From contig NZ_CP047318.1 of NCBI RefSeq assembly GCF_009857135.1, positions 3,906,001 through 3,970,000 on the forward strand: a DNA stretch of 64,000 bases, written 5' to 3'. The position numbers and the translations under genes are program-made. Shown here in pieces: positions 1-8,829 of this stretch; position 1 is the stretch's first letter; each line of letters begins with the position of its first letter. A model generated the notes under the pieces. The model was given only the letters and a program-made list of their open reading frames with translations, was not told the origin of the DNA and did not search any database. This stretch comes from Streptomyces sp. HM190 (lineage in GTDB: Bacteria > Actinomycetota > Actinomycetes > Streptomycetales > Streptomycetaceae).

Positions 1-146
1 GCCGCCGCGACGATCGACCCGGCGTGGGGCCGGTCGCCGGTCACGGCCCGGCCGGCGGCCAGGGCGAGCAGGCCGATGACCAGCAGGTGCAGGCACCAGG
101 CCAGGGCGCGCGGGGTCGGGGTCAGGGCGGGGGCGGCGGCGTTCAC
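1..146 (-). CDS. Membrane protein N-terminus, probably sensor histidine kinase (partial)
   Basis: A reading frame enters from the left edge on the minus strand and begins at a GTG (146-144). The visible 48 residues start VNAAAPALTPTPRALAW and continue into a hydrophobic helix (WCLHLLVIGLLALAAGRAV). This matches the first membrane segment of many Streptomyces two-component sensor kinases, and an ABC exporter pair lies divergently beside it, a common arrangement. No catalytic part is inside the window, so the kinase identity is an inference from context; another polytopic membrane protein is possible. Confidence 0.5.
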   Translation of the reverse strand, partial: MNAAAPALTPTPRALAWCLHLLVIGLLALAAGRAVTGDRPHAGSIVAA

Positions 147-318
147 AGTGCGTCCCAGGGTACGGAGGCAGGCGCCCCGGGGCCTCCATCGAAAGGTACA
201 ACTCCCGCGCCGTCCTTCGGCCCGCGAGGTGCCGTCGCACGCCAGACGCGCACCCGGGGGGCCGGCCGCCACGGTGGGGTCGTACCGCTTCCGCCGTCGG
301 AAAGGACGGGCCCCGGCC
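147..318. promoter_or_regulatory. Divergent promoter region
   Basis: These 172 bases separate the minus-strand membrane gene from the plus-strand ABC permease, so both promoters should lie here. The purine-rich GGAAAGGACGGG just before 319 serves as the ribosome site of the permease. I cannot assign exact -10/-35 boxes. Confidence 0.4.
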
Positions 319-1407
319 GTGTTCGTCGCCTGGAGAGACCTGAAGTTCGCCAAGGGGCGCTTCGCCCTGATGGGGACCGTGATCGTGCTGATCACCCTGC
401 TGGTCGGGCTGCTGTCCGGGCTGACGGCCGGACTGGGCCGGCAGAACATCTCCGCGATCACGGGACTGCCCGCCGACAAGATCGCCTTCCAGGCCCCCGG
501 CGGCGGTCAGGACCTGTCCTACTCCCACTCCACCGTCACCCGGCAGCAGTGGCAGCGGTGGTCCGGCGCGCCCGGCGTCGAGAGCGCCGAACCCCTGGGG
601 ATCAGCACGGCCGACGCCACCGCCGGGGACAGGAACGCCGCCGTCTCGGCCTTCGGTGTCGAGCCCGGCTCCCCCCTCGCCCCCGACGGCGACAAGATCA
701 GCGACAGCGCCGTGGTGCTGTCCACCCCGGCCGCCGACGACCTCGGCGTGCGGGCCGGCGACTCCCTCACCCTGGCGGGACAGCAGCTCAAGGTGGCCGC
801 CGTGAAGGGCGACGCCTCCTTCAGCCACACCCCCGTCGTGTGGACCAGCCTGGACGTCTGGCAGCGGACCGCGCCGCCCACCGGCGGCGGCCACGGTACG
901 AGGGCCACCGTCATCGCCCTGAACACCACCTCCGGGACCGATGTGCGGGCCACCGACCTCCGGGCCGGCACCAGGACGGTGTCCACCGAGGACTCGCTGT
1001 CCGCGATCGGTTCCTACACCTCCGAGAACGGCTCCCTGCAGCTGATGCGCGGCTTCCTGTTCGCCATGTCCGCCCTCGTCGTCGGGGCCTTCTTCACCGT
1101 CTGGACCATCCAGCGCGGCGGCGACGTCGCCGTGCTGAAGGCCCTGGGCGCCTCCACCGCCGGCCTTCTCCGGGACGCCCTCGGCCAGGCCGTCGTCCTG
1201 CTCGCCGGCGGCACCCTGCTCGGCACCGGCATCGCCGCCGCCCTGGGCGCCCTGATCTCCGGCTCCGCCGTGCCGTTCCTGCTCACTCCGTCCACCCTCC
1301 TGCTCCCGGCGGCCGTGATGATCCTCCTCGGTGCCCTCGGGGCGGCCCTCTCCATCCGCCGCATCACCTCCGTCGACCCGCTGACCGCCCTGGGGAGCGC
1401 CCGATGA
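319..1407 (+). CDS. FtsX-like ABC transporter permease
   Basis: This encodes a membrane subunit of a MacB/LolCDE-type ABC exporter. The GTG at 319 was chosen because GGAAAGGA lies about 12 bases upstream and the protein then begins VFVAWRDLKFAKGRF, the usual start of this family; a longer reading from 76 adds arginine-rich, non-membrane sequence. The 362-residue product has one N-terminal membrane helix (about 15-35), a large extracytoplasmic domain, and three C-terminal helices near 248-268, 285-308 and 328-347, the FtsX topology. It overlaps the ATPase gene by ATGA, so the two subunits are translationally coupled. The substrate cannot be told. Confidence 0.88.
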   Translation: MFVAWRDLKFAKGRFALMGTVIVLITLLVGLLSGLTAGLGRQNISAITGLPADKIAFQAPGGGQDLSYSHSTVTRQQWQRWSGAPGVESAEPLGISTADATAGDRNAAVSAFGVEPGSPLAPDGDKISDSAVVLSTPAADDLGVRAGDSLTLAGQQLKVAAVKGDASFSHTPVVWTSLDVWQRTAPPTGGGHGTRATVIALNTTSGTDVRATDLRAGTRTVSTEDSLSAIGSYTSENGSLQLMRGFLFAMSALVVGAFFTVWTIQRGGDVAVLKALGASTAGLLRDALGQAVVLLAGGTLLGTGIAAALGALISGSAVPFLLTPSTLLLPAAVMILLGALGAALSIRRITSVDPLTALGSAR

Positions 1408-2135
1408 GCCTGCGCCTGACCGACATCACCCTCACCTACCCCGACGGCGACACCCGTCTGACCGCCCTCGACCAGGTCAGCCTGGAGGTTCCCGGAGGCA
1501 GCCTGACCGCCGTCGTCGGCCCCTCCGGCTCCGGCAAGTCCAGCCTGCTGGCCGTCGCCGCCACCCTCGTCACGCCCGACGCCGGCACCGTCACCGTCGA
1601 CGGCACCGCCACCACCGGCATGACCCGCGGAGAACTCACCGCACTGCGCCGCCACACGATCGGCATCGTCTTCCAGCAGCCCAACCTGGTGCCCTCCCTC
1701 ACCGCCGTGGAACAGCTCCAGGTCATGGCCCGGATCGACGGCCGCAGAACGCGCACCGCCCGGAACCGGGCGATGGAACTCCTCGACGCCGTCGGCCTGG
1801 CCGACCAGTCCGGCCGTCGCCCCCACCAGCTCTCCGGCGGCCAGCGCCAGCGCGTCAACATCGCCCGCGCCCTGATGAACGACCCCACGGTCCTCCTGGT
1901 CGACGAACCCACCAGCGCCCTCGACCACGAACGCGGCGCCGCCGTCGTCGACCTCATCGCCCGCCTCACCCACCAGCAGGCCACCGCCACCGTCCTGGTC
2001 ACCCACGACCGCACCCACCTGACCGCCGTCGACCGGATCGCCGAAGTCCACGACGGGCGCCTGCGCCTTCCGGCCCGCACCCGTGACTCGGCACCACCCG
2101 CGCGTACCGGCGGCGGCGCCCCGGCCGCACCGTGA
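1404..2135 (+). CDS. ABC transporter ATP-binding protein
   Basis: This is the ATPase partner of the FtsX-like permease, 243 residues. Walker A is GPSGSGKS (about 39-46), the Q-loop lies in VFQQPN, the signature is LSGGQRQR (about 143-150), Walker B is VLLVDEP and the switch histidine is in VTHD. This is the LolD/MacB ATPase class that uses ATP binding to drive mechanotransmission through FtsX-type subunits. The start codon overlaps the permease stop (ATGA). The C-terminal 25 residues are Ala/Pro/Arg-rich and probably disordered. Confidence 0.93.
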   Translation: MSLRLTDITLTYPDGDTRLTALDQVSLEVPGGSLTAVVGPSGSGKSSLLAVAATLVTPDAGTVTVDGTATTGMTRGELTALRRHTIGIVFQQPNLVPSLTAVEQLQVMARIDGRRTRTARNRAMELLDAVGLADQSGRRPHQLSGGQRQRVNIARALMNDPTVLLVDEPTSALDHERGAAVVDLIARLTHQQATATVLVTHDRTHLTAVDRIAEVHDGRLRLPARTRDSAPPARTGGGAPAAP

Positions 2136-2183
2136 GCCGCGCGTCCGCTCCCTGGCGGGACTCGGCCGGGCCGCGGCGCCTGC

Positions 2184-5100
2184 TCAGTGCTCAGCGCCTC
2201 CGCCATGCCCTTGTCCGTGCCCGTGTCCGTGCCCTCCTGGGCTGTCGTGGGCCGCTGCGGGTTCCGGGTTCCGGGTCAGTGCTTCCGCCAGGACCTCCGC
2301 CAGATGCGATCCCCGTCTCCCGGCCAGTTGGGCCAGCTGTGTCCGGCAGGAGAACCCGTCCGCCAGGACCACCGCGTCGTCGGCCGCCCCCCTCACCGCC
2401 GGGAGGAGCTGCTCCTCGGCGCAGGCGACGGACACGTCGTAGTGGCCCCGCTCGAAGCCGAAGTTGCCGGCGAGTCCGCAGCAGCCGCCGCTGAGGTCGC
2501 CGGTGAGACCGGCGGCGGCGCGGAGGCGGCGGTCGGGGGCGTCGCCCAGTACCGCGTGCTGGTGGCAGTGGGTCTGGCCGACCACCGGGCGGTCGAGGAC
2601 GGGCGGGGTCCAGCCGGGGGCGTACCGCTCCAGGGCCTCGGCGAACGTCACGACGGAGGCGGCCACCCGGGCGGCCCGGGGGTCGTCGGGGAGCAGCTCG
2701 GGCAGGTCCGAGCGGAGCGTCGCCGCGCAGCTCGGTTCGAGGACGACGAGGGGCGGGTCCGGCGGCCCTCCGGGGGCGGGGGCGAGGAACGGGTCCAGCA
2801 GGTCCAGCGTGCGGCGCAGCACCGCGCGGGCCTGGTCGAGCTGGCCCGTCGAGATGTACGTCAGGCCGCAGCAGAGCCTGCCCCGGCGCATCGTGAACAG
2901 GGGCCGGGCCGGATTCCACCGGGTGAGGGGGGACCGGGTGAGGGCGGACCGGGTGAGGGCGGCCTCCTCGCCCGCCTCCGTCCGTTTCGGCCAGGACGGT
3001 TTCCACCGCGTCCGGGGCGTCGCCGGCACGATCACCCGGAGTCCGGCCGCCTCCAGCACCCGGAGCGCTGCCCGCCCCACGGACGGGGAGAGGTACTCCG
3101 TGAACGTGTCGGTCCACAGCAGCACCGTGGCCGGCGGCGCGCTCCGGGCCTCCCCCTCGTCCCGCTCCCCGGCCCACCCCCGGTACCACCGGGAGAACGG
3201 CACCGTCGCCGGCCTCGGCAGGTCCCGCTCCCCCGCGATCCCGCCCAGCCGTTTCGCCAGGTCGGCCAGGGGGCGGATGCCCGCCAGGGCGTTGACGAGG
3301 GCGGCCGTGCGGGTGCGGGCGACCAGGCGGAGCCACACCGGCAGGCGGCCCATGCTGTAGTGGGCGGCCGGGCGGCGGCGGCCCGCGTAGTGGTGGTGGA
3401 GGAACTCCGCCTTGTACGTGGCCATGTCGACGCCGACGGGGCAGTCCGAGCGGCAGCCCTTGCAGGACAGGCAGAGATCCAGCGCGTCCCGTACCTCGGG
3501 CGAGCGCCAGCCGTCGGTGACCACCTCACCGGCGAGCATCTCGTGCAGGAGGCGCGCCCGGCCCCGCGTCGAGTGCTGCTCCTCGCCGGTCGCGCGGAAG
3601 GAGGGGCACATGACCGCACCGGAGCCCGGAACCACCTCCGTCGTACGGCACTTGGCGACGCCCACGCAGCGTCGTACGGCCGCCGGGAAGTCACCGCCGT
3701 CCTCCGGGTATCCGAACACCACCGGGACCGGTCCGCGGGGCAGCGGCGCGAAGCGCAGGTTGCTGTCCAGGGGGGCCGGGCGGACGAGCATGCCGGGGTT
3801 CAGCAGGTCGTCGGGGTCCCAGAGGGCCTTGGCGCGCTCGAACAGCGCGATCAGGTCGGGGCCGTACATCCTCGGCAGCAGTTCGGCCCGCGCCTGGCCG
3901 TCGCCGTGCTCCCCGGAGAGGGAGCCGCCGTGGGAGACGACCAGGTCGGCGAGGTCCTCCGAGAAGCGGCGGAAGCGGGCGACGCCGGGCCCGGTGAGGA
4001 GGTCGAAGTCGATCCGGACGTGGATGCAGCCGTCGCCGAAGTGGCCGTAGGGGGTGCCGCGCAGGCCGTGGGCGCGGAGGAGGCCGCGGAAGTCGCGGAG
4101 GTACGCGCCGAGCCGGGCGGGCGGGACCGCGCAGTCCTCCCAGCCGGGCCATGCCTCGCTGCCGTCGGGCATCCTCGTCGCCGTCCCGCTGGCGTCCTCG
4201 CGGACCCGCCACAGGGCGCGCTGGGCGGCGGGGTCGGTGACCACCAGCGCGTCGGCCGCGTCCGCCGCGCGCACGATCGCGTCGGCGTGCGCCCGCGCCT
4301 CGGCGGCCGTGCCGCCGCCGGTCTCCACGAACAGCCACGCCCCACCCGGCGGCAGCCCGGACGTGCCCGGCGGGACGAGGTCGGCCGCCATGCCCTCCAC
4401 GGTCAGCGGGCCGTGCGGCAGCAGCGCGGGGGCAGCCTCGGCCGCCGCGCTCTCGTCGGCGTACGCGAGGACGGCGAGGGCACGCGCGCGGGGAGCCTCC
4501 ACGAGGCGTACGACCGCCTCCGTGAGGACGCCGAGGGTGCCCTCGGAGCCGCAGAAGGCGCGGGCCACGTCGGCGCCCCGCTCGGGCAGCAGGGTGTCGA
4601 GGGCGTAGCCGGAGATCCGGCGGGGCAGGTCGGGGAAGCCGGTGCGCAGCAGCGCCAACTCGCCCTCCACCAGGGCCCGCAGGCCGTCCGGGGCGCCCGA
4701 CCAGCCCTGCCCGAGACGGCGGGCCCCGCCCCTGCCGTCGAGGACCGACAGCTCGCGCACGCTGTCGGCGGTGGTGCCCCAGGCCACCGAGTGGGAGCCG
4801 CAGGAGTTGTTGCCGATCATGCCGCCGAGGGTGCAGCGGCTGTGGGTGGAGGGGTCCGGGCCGAAGCGGAGGCCGTGCGGGGCGGCGGCGTCCTGGAGGC
4901 GGTCCAGGACGAGGCCCGGCTGGACGACGGCGGTGCGCGCCTCGGGGTCCAGGGCGAGCAGCCGGTTCATGTGGCGGGTGAAGTCCAGGACGACGCCCGT
5001 GCCCGTGGCCTGGCCGGCGATCGAGGTGCCGCCCCCGCGCGCCACCACCGGCACGCCGTGCTCCCGGCACACCGCGAGGACGGCCGCCGCGTCGTCGGCG

Positions 5101-5312
5101 TCGCGGGGCGCGACCACGCCGAGCGGCACGCGACGGTAGTTGGAGGCGTCCATGGTCATGAGCGCCCGCGCGGTCGCGTCGAACGCGACCTCGCCCCGCA
5201 CGGCCGCCGTCAGCGCCGCCCGCAGCCCGGCCGCCGACCCCGACGTCGACCCCGACGCCGACGCGTGCCGCCCGGACCGTGCCTCTGCTCGCGTCTGCCC
5301 TGGACCGTCCAT
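2184..5312 (-). CDS. FAD-linked oxidase with C-terminal Fe-S/CCG domains
   Basis: A single-chain oxidoreductase of about 1,040 residues of the D-2-hydroxyacid (glycolate/D-lactate) dehydrogenase type. The N-terminal third holds a PCMH FAD-binding fold (ARGGGTSIAGQ, GGMIGNNSCGSHS), followed by an FAD-oxidase C domain with SGEHGDGQARAE. Near residue 615 a ferredoxin-type cluster CLSCKGCRSDCP follows, then a cysteine-rich CCG domain (RLCCGLTY, SGGCCGLAGNFGFE). It probably oxidises a 2-hydroxy acid and passes electrons to the membrane pool. The start is uncertain: ATGs at 5312 and 5327 and a GTG at 5348 are in frame, none with a well spaced Shine-Dalgarno. The C-terminus is unusual, a histidine/glycine-rich tail with repeated HG. 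Confidence 0.88.
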   Translation of the reverse strand: MDGPGQTRAEARSGRHASASGSTSGSAAGLRAALTAAVRGEVAFDATARALMTMDASNYRRVPLGVVAPRDADDAAAVLAVCREHGVPVVARGGGTSIAGQATGTGVVLDFTRHMNRLLALDPEARTAVVQPGLVLDRLQDAAAPHGLRFGPDPSTHSRCTLGGMIGNNSCGSHSVAWGTTADSVRELSVLDGRGGARRLGQGWSGAPDGLRALVEGELALLRTGFPDLPRRISGYALDTLLPERGADVARAFCGSEGTLGVLTEAVVRLVEAPRARALAVLAYADESAAAEAAPALLPHGPLTVEGMAADLVPPGTSGLPPGGAWLFVETGGGTAAEARAHADAIVRAADAADALVVTDPAAQRALWRVREDASGTATRMPDGSEAWPGWEDCAVPPARLGAYLRDFRGLLRAHGLRGTPYGHFGDGCIHVRIDFDLLTGPGVARFRRFSEDLADLVVSHGGSLSGEHGDGQARAELLPRMYGPDLIALFERAKALWDPDDLLNPGMLVRPAPLDSNLRFAPLPRGPVPVVFGYPEDGGDFPAAVRRCVGVAKCRTTEVVPGSGAVMCPSFRATGEEQHSTRGRARLLHEMLAGEVVTDGWRSPEVRDALDLCLSCKGCRSDCPVGVDMATYKAEFLHHHYAGRRRPAAHYSMGRLPVWLRLVARTRTAALVNALAGIRPLADLAKRLGGIAGERDLPRPATVPFSRWYRGWAGERDEGEARSAPPATVLLWTDTFTEYLSPSVGRAALRVLEAAGLRVIVPATPRTRWKPSWPKRTEAGEEAALTRSALTRSPLTRWNPARPLFTMRRGRLCCGLTYISTGQLDQARAVLRRTLDLLDPFLAPAPGGPPDPPLVVLEPSCAATLRSDLPELLPDDPRAARVAASVVTFAEALERYAPGWTPPVLDRPVVGQTHCHQHAVLGDAPDRRLRAAAGLTGDLSGGCCGLAGNFGFERGHYDVSVACAEEQLLPAVRGAADDAVVLADGFSCRTQLAQLAGRRGSHLAEVLAEALTRNPEPAAAHDSPGGHGHGHGQGHGGGAEH

Positions 5313-5433
5313 CCCCCCAGCATGCATCCCGCCACCGACAGTGACCACGCGGTGACGGCGGGCCGGTACCGGGGCGATGGCCGGATTCTGCGGAGCTAAC
5401 CGGAAACAGCCCGACCCCGGTCACGAACTCCCA

Positions 5434-5439
5434 TATAGT
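5434..5439 (+). promoter_or_regulatory. Putative -10 box of the conservon operon
   Basis: TATAGT is the most AT-rich hexamer between the oxidase and cvnA and sits about 110 bases before the cvnA start. No clear TTGAC-like -35 is present at the right distance, so another sigma factor or an activator may be needed. Inference only. Confidence 0.35.
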
Positions 5440-5491
5440 GACGCCCAATTGAGCACCAGGTGTCGCTTCTCGCGCAGGGACCGACCGTGTT

Positions 5492-5538
5492 ACCGAGGCC
5501 AGGAACCGACTGAGTACCGAGTCCAGAACCGACCGAGG
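5492..5538 (+). repeat. Imperfect tandem repeat in the cvnA leader
   Basis: Two adjacent units of about 24 bases share the pattern ACCGAG-CCAG-AACCGAC (5492-5515 and 5516-5538). They lie directly before the cvnA start, within the presumed 5' leader. Function unknown; it could simply be slipped-strand duplication. Confidence 0.5.
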
Positions 5539-5548
5539 ACAGCAGACC

Positions 5549-8197
5549 ATGACCGCGCCCAGCCCCCCACGCCCCCCGGGCGACCGCCCAGCGCTCCGCT
5601 CAGTCCTGCCCCTGCCCCTGGTCACCGCCGTGTTCGCCGCCGCCGCGGCCGGCGCCTCGGTCGCGCTGGCGCCCGCGTCCTTACGGGTCCCGTTGGCGGG
5701 TGGCGCGGGCGCCGCCGCCCTGCTGCTGACACTGGCCGTGGCGGTCGCCGTCCACGCCCGGCAGTCGGTCCGTTCGCTGCGGCACCGTCTCGACGCCGTG
5801 TCCCGTGACACCGGGCTGCTCCTCCAGGAACGGGCCCGGATGACGGCCGAGTTCGGGCAGGAACGGGCGCGGATCGCCGAGGAGTTCCTCCAGGACCGCG
5901 CCCGCATCGCCGCCGACTACGCCCGCGAACGGACCCGCCTCACCGCCGAACTGGACCACGAGCGCGGCCGGCTCGCCGACGAGCGCGCCCAGTCGGAGAC
6001 CAAGGCCGAGGAGGAGCGGTCCCGTCTCCTCGACCGCGCCCGGCAGGCCGAGGCCGAGCGCACCGCCGCCCTCGCCGTCACCGCCGACGTGGCCGGCCGG
6101 ATGCAGGCCCTGGCCACCGGCACCCTCGCCGACCTGCGCGCCATGGAGGAGCGCCACGCCGACGAGGACGTCCTCGCCGACCTGCTCCACCTCGACCACC
6201 GCACCGCGCAGGCGGGCCGTCTCGCCGACTCCGTCGCCGTCCTCGCGGGCGCCCGCTCCGGACGGCGCTGGGCGAAGCCCATCCCCATGGAGTCGATCCT
6301 GCGGGGCGCGATGGGCCGCATCGGCGCCTACCGCCGGGTCCGGCTGCACTCCTCCAGCGAGTCGGCCGTCGCCGGGCACGCCGCCGAGGGCGTGATGCAC
6401 GCGCTCGCCGAACTCCTCGACAACGCGGCGAACTTCTCGCCGCCGACCGCCGAGGTCCACGTCTACGTCGAGGAGGTCCCGGCCGGCGTCATCATCTCCG
6501 TCGAGGACGCGGGCCTCGTGATGAGCGACGTCCAGCTGCGCCGCGCCGAACGCGCCGTCTCCGGCGAGGACTCCGGCCTCACCGGCCTCATCGGCACCCG
6601 CCTCGGGCTCGCCGTCGTCGGCCGCCTCGCCCGCAAGCACGGCCTCAAGGTCTCCTTCCGCCCTTCCGCCCGCGGCGGCACGGGCGTCCTGATGCTGGTC
6701 CCGCAGGACGTGCTGGCCGGTGCGGTGCCGTCGGCGGGAGTGCCCGCGACACCCCCGGCCGCCGCGGACGAGCGGTCGGCGCCGTACGCCGCCGTGCCCG
6801 CACCGCACGACCTGGACGGCGAGCCGACGCCGACCCACGAGTCCCCGTACGGCGCGGCCCCCGGCCCCGAGGAGGCCCCGACGGGCCCCGGCGGCCTCCC
6901 CCGGCGCCGCCGCGGCCGGTCCCTGGCCGAGGCCGAGGCCCGCACCCGCGCCCAGGCCGACGACGCCCGCCCGGCCCGCGACGCCCGGCCCGCCGACGAC
7001 GCCGGCAGCGGCGCCGTCCGCTTCAGCAGCTTCCGCCGCGCCGTCCGCGGCACGAGCGGCCTCGACCAGGCCTTCGTCCAGGGCACGGCCACGGGCGACG
7101 AACCGTCCACCGGGCTCCGCCTGCCCGCGGAGCGGGCGCGGCACACGGAGACCACCGGGCAGCCGGCCGGCACGGAGTCGCCGGCGCCGCCGGGAACACC
7201 GGGGGTGCCGGTCACGCCGGGCACGCACCTCCCGGAACCGGCGGCACAGGAGGGCTTCCTCCCGGACCCCGGAGGGGAGAACCTGCCGGAACCCGTGCGG
7301 GAGGGTCAGCCCGGCCCCGTACGGGAGGCCCGGTCGGAGTACGTGCGGGAACTGCTGCCGGAACCCCTGCGGGAGCCGGTACGCGACCCCGGCGCGGAGT
7401 CCCCGGTTGGGCCGGTGCCCGGCGCAGCCCCGGACGTCCCGACGGCGCCGCCCGGCACGGCCGTACCGCCGCGGGCGCTGGAGGCGGCGCGGGAACCCGA
7501 GTGGGGTGTCGCCCGGGGGGCGACCTGGGAGGCGGCCCCGGCGGCGGAGCCCGCGTGGGAGCCGACCGCTCCCGTACCGGACCCCGGCTGGGAGCCGGAG
7601 CCCGTGCGCGGCGCGCGGTGGGAGTTCGAACCGGTACGGGACGAGCCGTGGGAGCCGGTCAGCGACACACCGTGGCAGCCGGGCCTCGCCCGGATCCCCC
7701 TCCGGGACTCCGAGCCGGTCCGCGAGACCCCCTGGCAGGCCGAGCCCGACCGGACCCCGCCCCAGGACTCCGAGCCGGTCCGGGAGACCCCCTGGCAGGC
7801 CGAGCCCGACCGGACCCCGCCGCAGGAATCCGAGCCGGTCCGCGAGACCGCATGGCGGCCCGAGCCCGCCCGGACCCCGCCCCACGAGACCGAGCCGGTC
7901 CGGGAGACCCCCTGGCAGGCCGAGCCCGTGCCGGAACCCGAGGCGGCGCGGGACGTCCAGTGGCGGCTGGACGCGTTGCGGGAGCCGGCCCGGGATCCCC
8001 TGCGGGACGCCCGCCCCGAGCCGGCCGACCCCGACGCGCCCTCCGCCGCCGCCCCGACGTCCCACGACTCCGCGCCCCGGACGGCCCCGTACCCGGGCCC
8101 CGGCAGCAGCGGCAGCAGCGGCAGCAGCAGCGTCGGCCCCGATCCCCGTCCGGACCCCCACCCGCATCCCGACCTGGAAGGCGACCCCACCCCATGA
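5549..8197 (+). CDS. cvnA: Conservon sensor ATPase CvnA
   Basis: First gene of a conservon. The 882-residue protein has two N-terminal membrane helices (about 20-40 and 46-66), then a coiled coil of five 11-residue units (about 91-146) with the pattern ERARIAEE. A histidine-kinase-like ATPase domain follows at about 250-390, with N-box ELLDNAANFSPP, G1 box DAG and G2 region GTRLGLAVVGRLA. There is no obvious phospho-acceptor histidine of the normal HisKA type, as is usual for CvnA. The last 490 residues are Pro/Glu/Arg-rich and disordered, including four tandem 20-residue units. It overlaps cvnB by ATGA. In the family, CvnA is thought to scaffold CvnB, CvnC and CvnD at the membrane. Confidence 0.9.
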   Translation: MTAPSPPRPPGDRPALRSVLPLPLVTAVFAAAAAGASVALAPASLRVPLAGGAGAAALLLTLAVAVAVHARQSVRSLRHRLDAVSRDTGLLLQERARMTAEFGQERARIAEEFLQDRARIAADYARERTRLTAELDHERGRLADERAQSETKAEEERSRLLDRARQAEAERTAALAVTADVAGRMQALATGTLADLRAMEERHADEDVLADLLHLDHRTAQAGRLADSVAVLAGARSGRRWAKPIPMESILRGAMGRIGAYRRVRLHSSSESAVAGHAAEGVMHALAELLDNAANFSPPTAEVHVYVEEVPAGVIISVEDAGLVMSDVQLRRAERAVSGEDSGLTGLIGTRLGLAVVGRLARKHGLKVSFRPSARGGTGVLMLVPQDVLAGAVPSAGVPATPPAAADERSAPYAAVPAPHDLDGEPTPTHESPYGAAPGPEEAPTGPGGLPRRRRGRSLAEAEARTRAQADDARPARDARPADDAGSGAVRFSSFRRAVRGTSGLDQAFVQGTATGDEPSTGLRLPAERARHTETTGQPAGTESPAPPGTPGVPVTPGTHLPEPAAQEGFLPDPGGENLPEPVREGQPGPVREARSEYVRELLPEPLREPVRDPGAESPVGPVPGAAPDVPTAPPGTAVPPRALEAAREPEWGVARGATWEAAPAAEPAWEPTAPVPDPGWEPEPVRGARWEFEPVRDEPWEPVSDTPWQPGLARIPLRDSEPVRETPWQAEPDRTPPQDSEPVRETPWQAEPDRTPPQESEPVRETAWRPEPARTPPHETEPVRETPWQAEPVPEPEAARDVQWRLDALREPARDPLRDARPEPADPDAPSAAAPTSHDSAPRTAPYPGPGSSGSSGSSSVGPDPRPDPHPHPDLEGDPTP
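7690..7930 (+). repeat. 60-bp tandem repeat inside cvnA
   Basis: Units start at 7708, 7768, 7828 and 7888 with an exact 60-base period, each encoding a version of DSEPVRETPWQAEPDRTPPQ. The copies differ mainly at synonymous or conservative sites; a degenerate copy precedes 7708. The period keeps the frame, so copy number could vary without breaking the gene. Confidence 0.92.
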
Positions 8198-8829
8198 CCG
8201 GCACCGGCACCACCGCCGACGACAGGCTCACCTGGCTCATGGAGGGTTTGCTGGAACGCACTCCGGGCGCCCGGCACGCGCTCGTGCTCTCACGGGACGG
8301 GCTGAAGCTGTGCCGCACCCCCGAGCTTTCCGTGGACCAGGCGGACCAGCTCGCCGCGATCGCCGCCGGCATGCAGTCGCTCTCGCACGGCGCCTCCGTG
8401 GAGTTCGGTGACGGCAGCGGCGGCGTACGGTCGGCGATGGCGGAGTTCCACGGCGGGGTCCTGTTCATCGTCGAGGCGGGCGAGGGCGCGCATCTGGCCG
8501 TCGTCACGGACGAGGACGCCGACGCGGGGCTCGTCGGACACACCATGAGCGAACTGGTGGAGCAGCTCGGCGAGCACCTCAGCGCCCGCCCGCGCCACCG
8601 GCCGACGCCCCCCGCCGACCCGGCCGCCGCCACCCGGCAGGCCGCGTCGGCCTCCCCGGCACCGGCCGACGGCTCCGCCACCGGCACCTCCCCCACCACC
8701 GGCACCGCTTCCCATGCGGCGCACCCGGCCACCCCCGCGACCACGCCCCCCGCCGGCCCCGCCGGCCCCGCGACGACGGCGACCACCTCGGCTGCTTCCG
8801 CTACGGCTCTGGCGCCCCGCACGTCATGA
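8194..8829 (+). CDS. cvnB: Conservon roadblock/LC7 protein CvnB
   Basis: A 211-residue protein. Residues 8-125 form a roadblock/LC7 domain (LTWLMEGLLERTPGARHALVL, then SRDGLKL and a LVEQLGEHL C-terminal helix), the fold of MglB-like GTPase regulators. In conservons CvnB acts with the small GTPase CvnD. The remaining 75 residues are an Ala/Thr/Pro-rich low-complexity tail, longer than in typical CvnB proteins. ATGA overlaps join it to cvnA and cvnC. Confidence 0.9.
   Translation: MTGTGTTADDRLTWLMEGLLERTPGARHALVLSRDGLKLCRTPELSVDQADQLAAIAAGMQSLSHGASVEFGDGSGGVRSAMAEFHGGVLFIVEAGEGAHLAVVTDEDADAGLVGHTMSELVEQLGEHLSARPRHRPTPPADPAAATRQAASASPAPADGSATGTSPTTGTASHAAHPATPATTPPAGPAGPATTATTSAASATALAPRTS

Noticed and set aside
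2187..5399. Long plus-strand reading frame of about 1,070 codons opposite the FAD/Fe-S oxidase
   Set aside because: It is antisense to a clearly conserved enzyme, its product is Arg/Gly/Ala low-complexity without motifs, and such shadows are expected at this G+C content.
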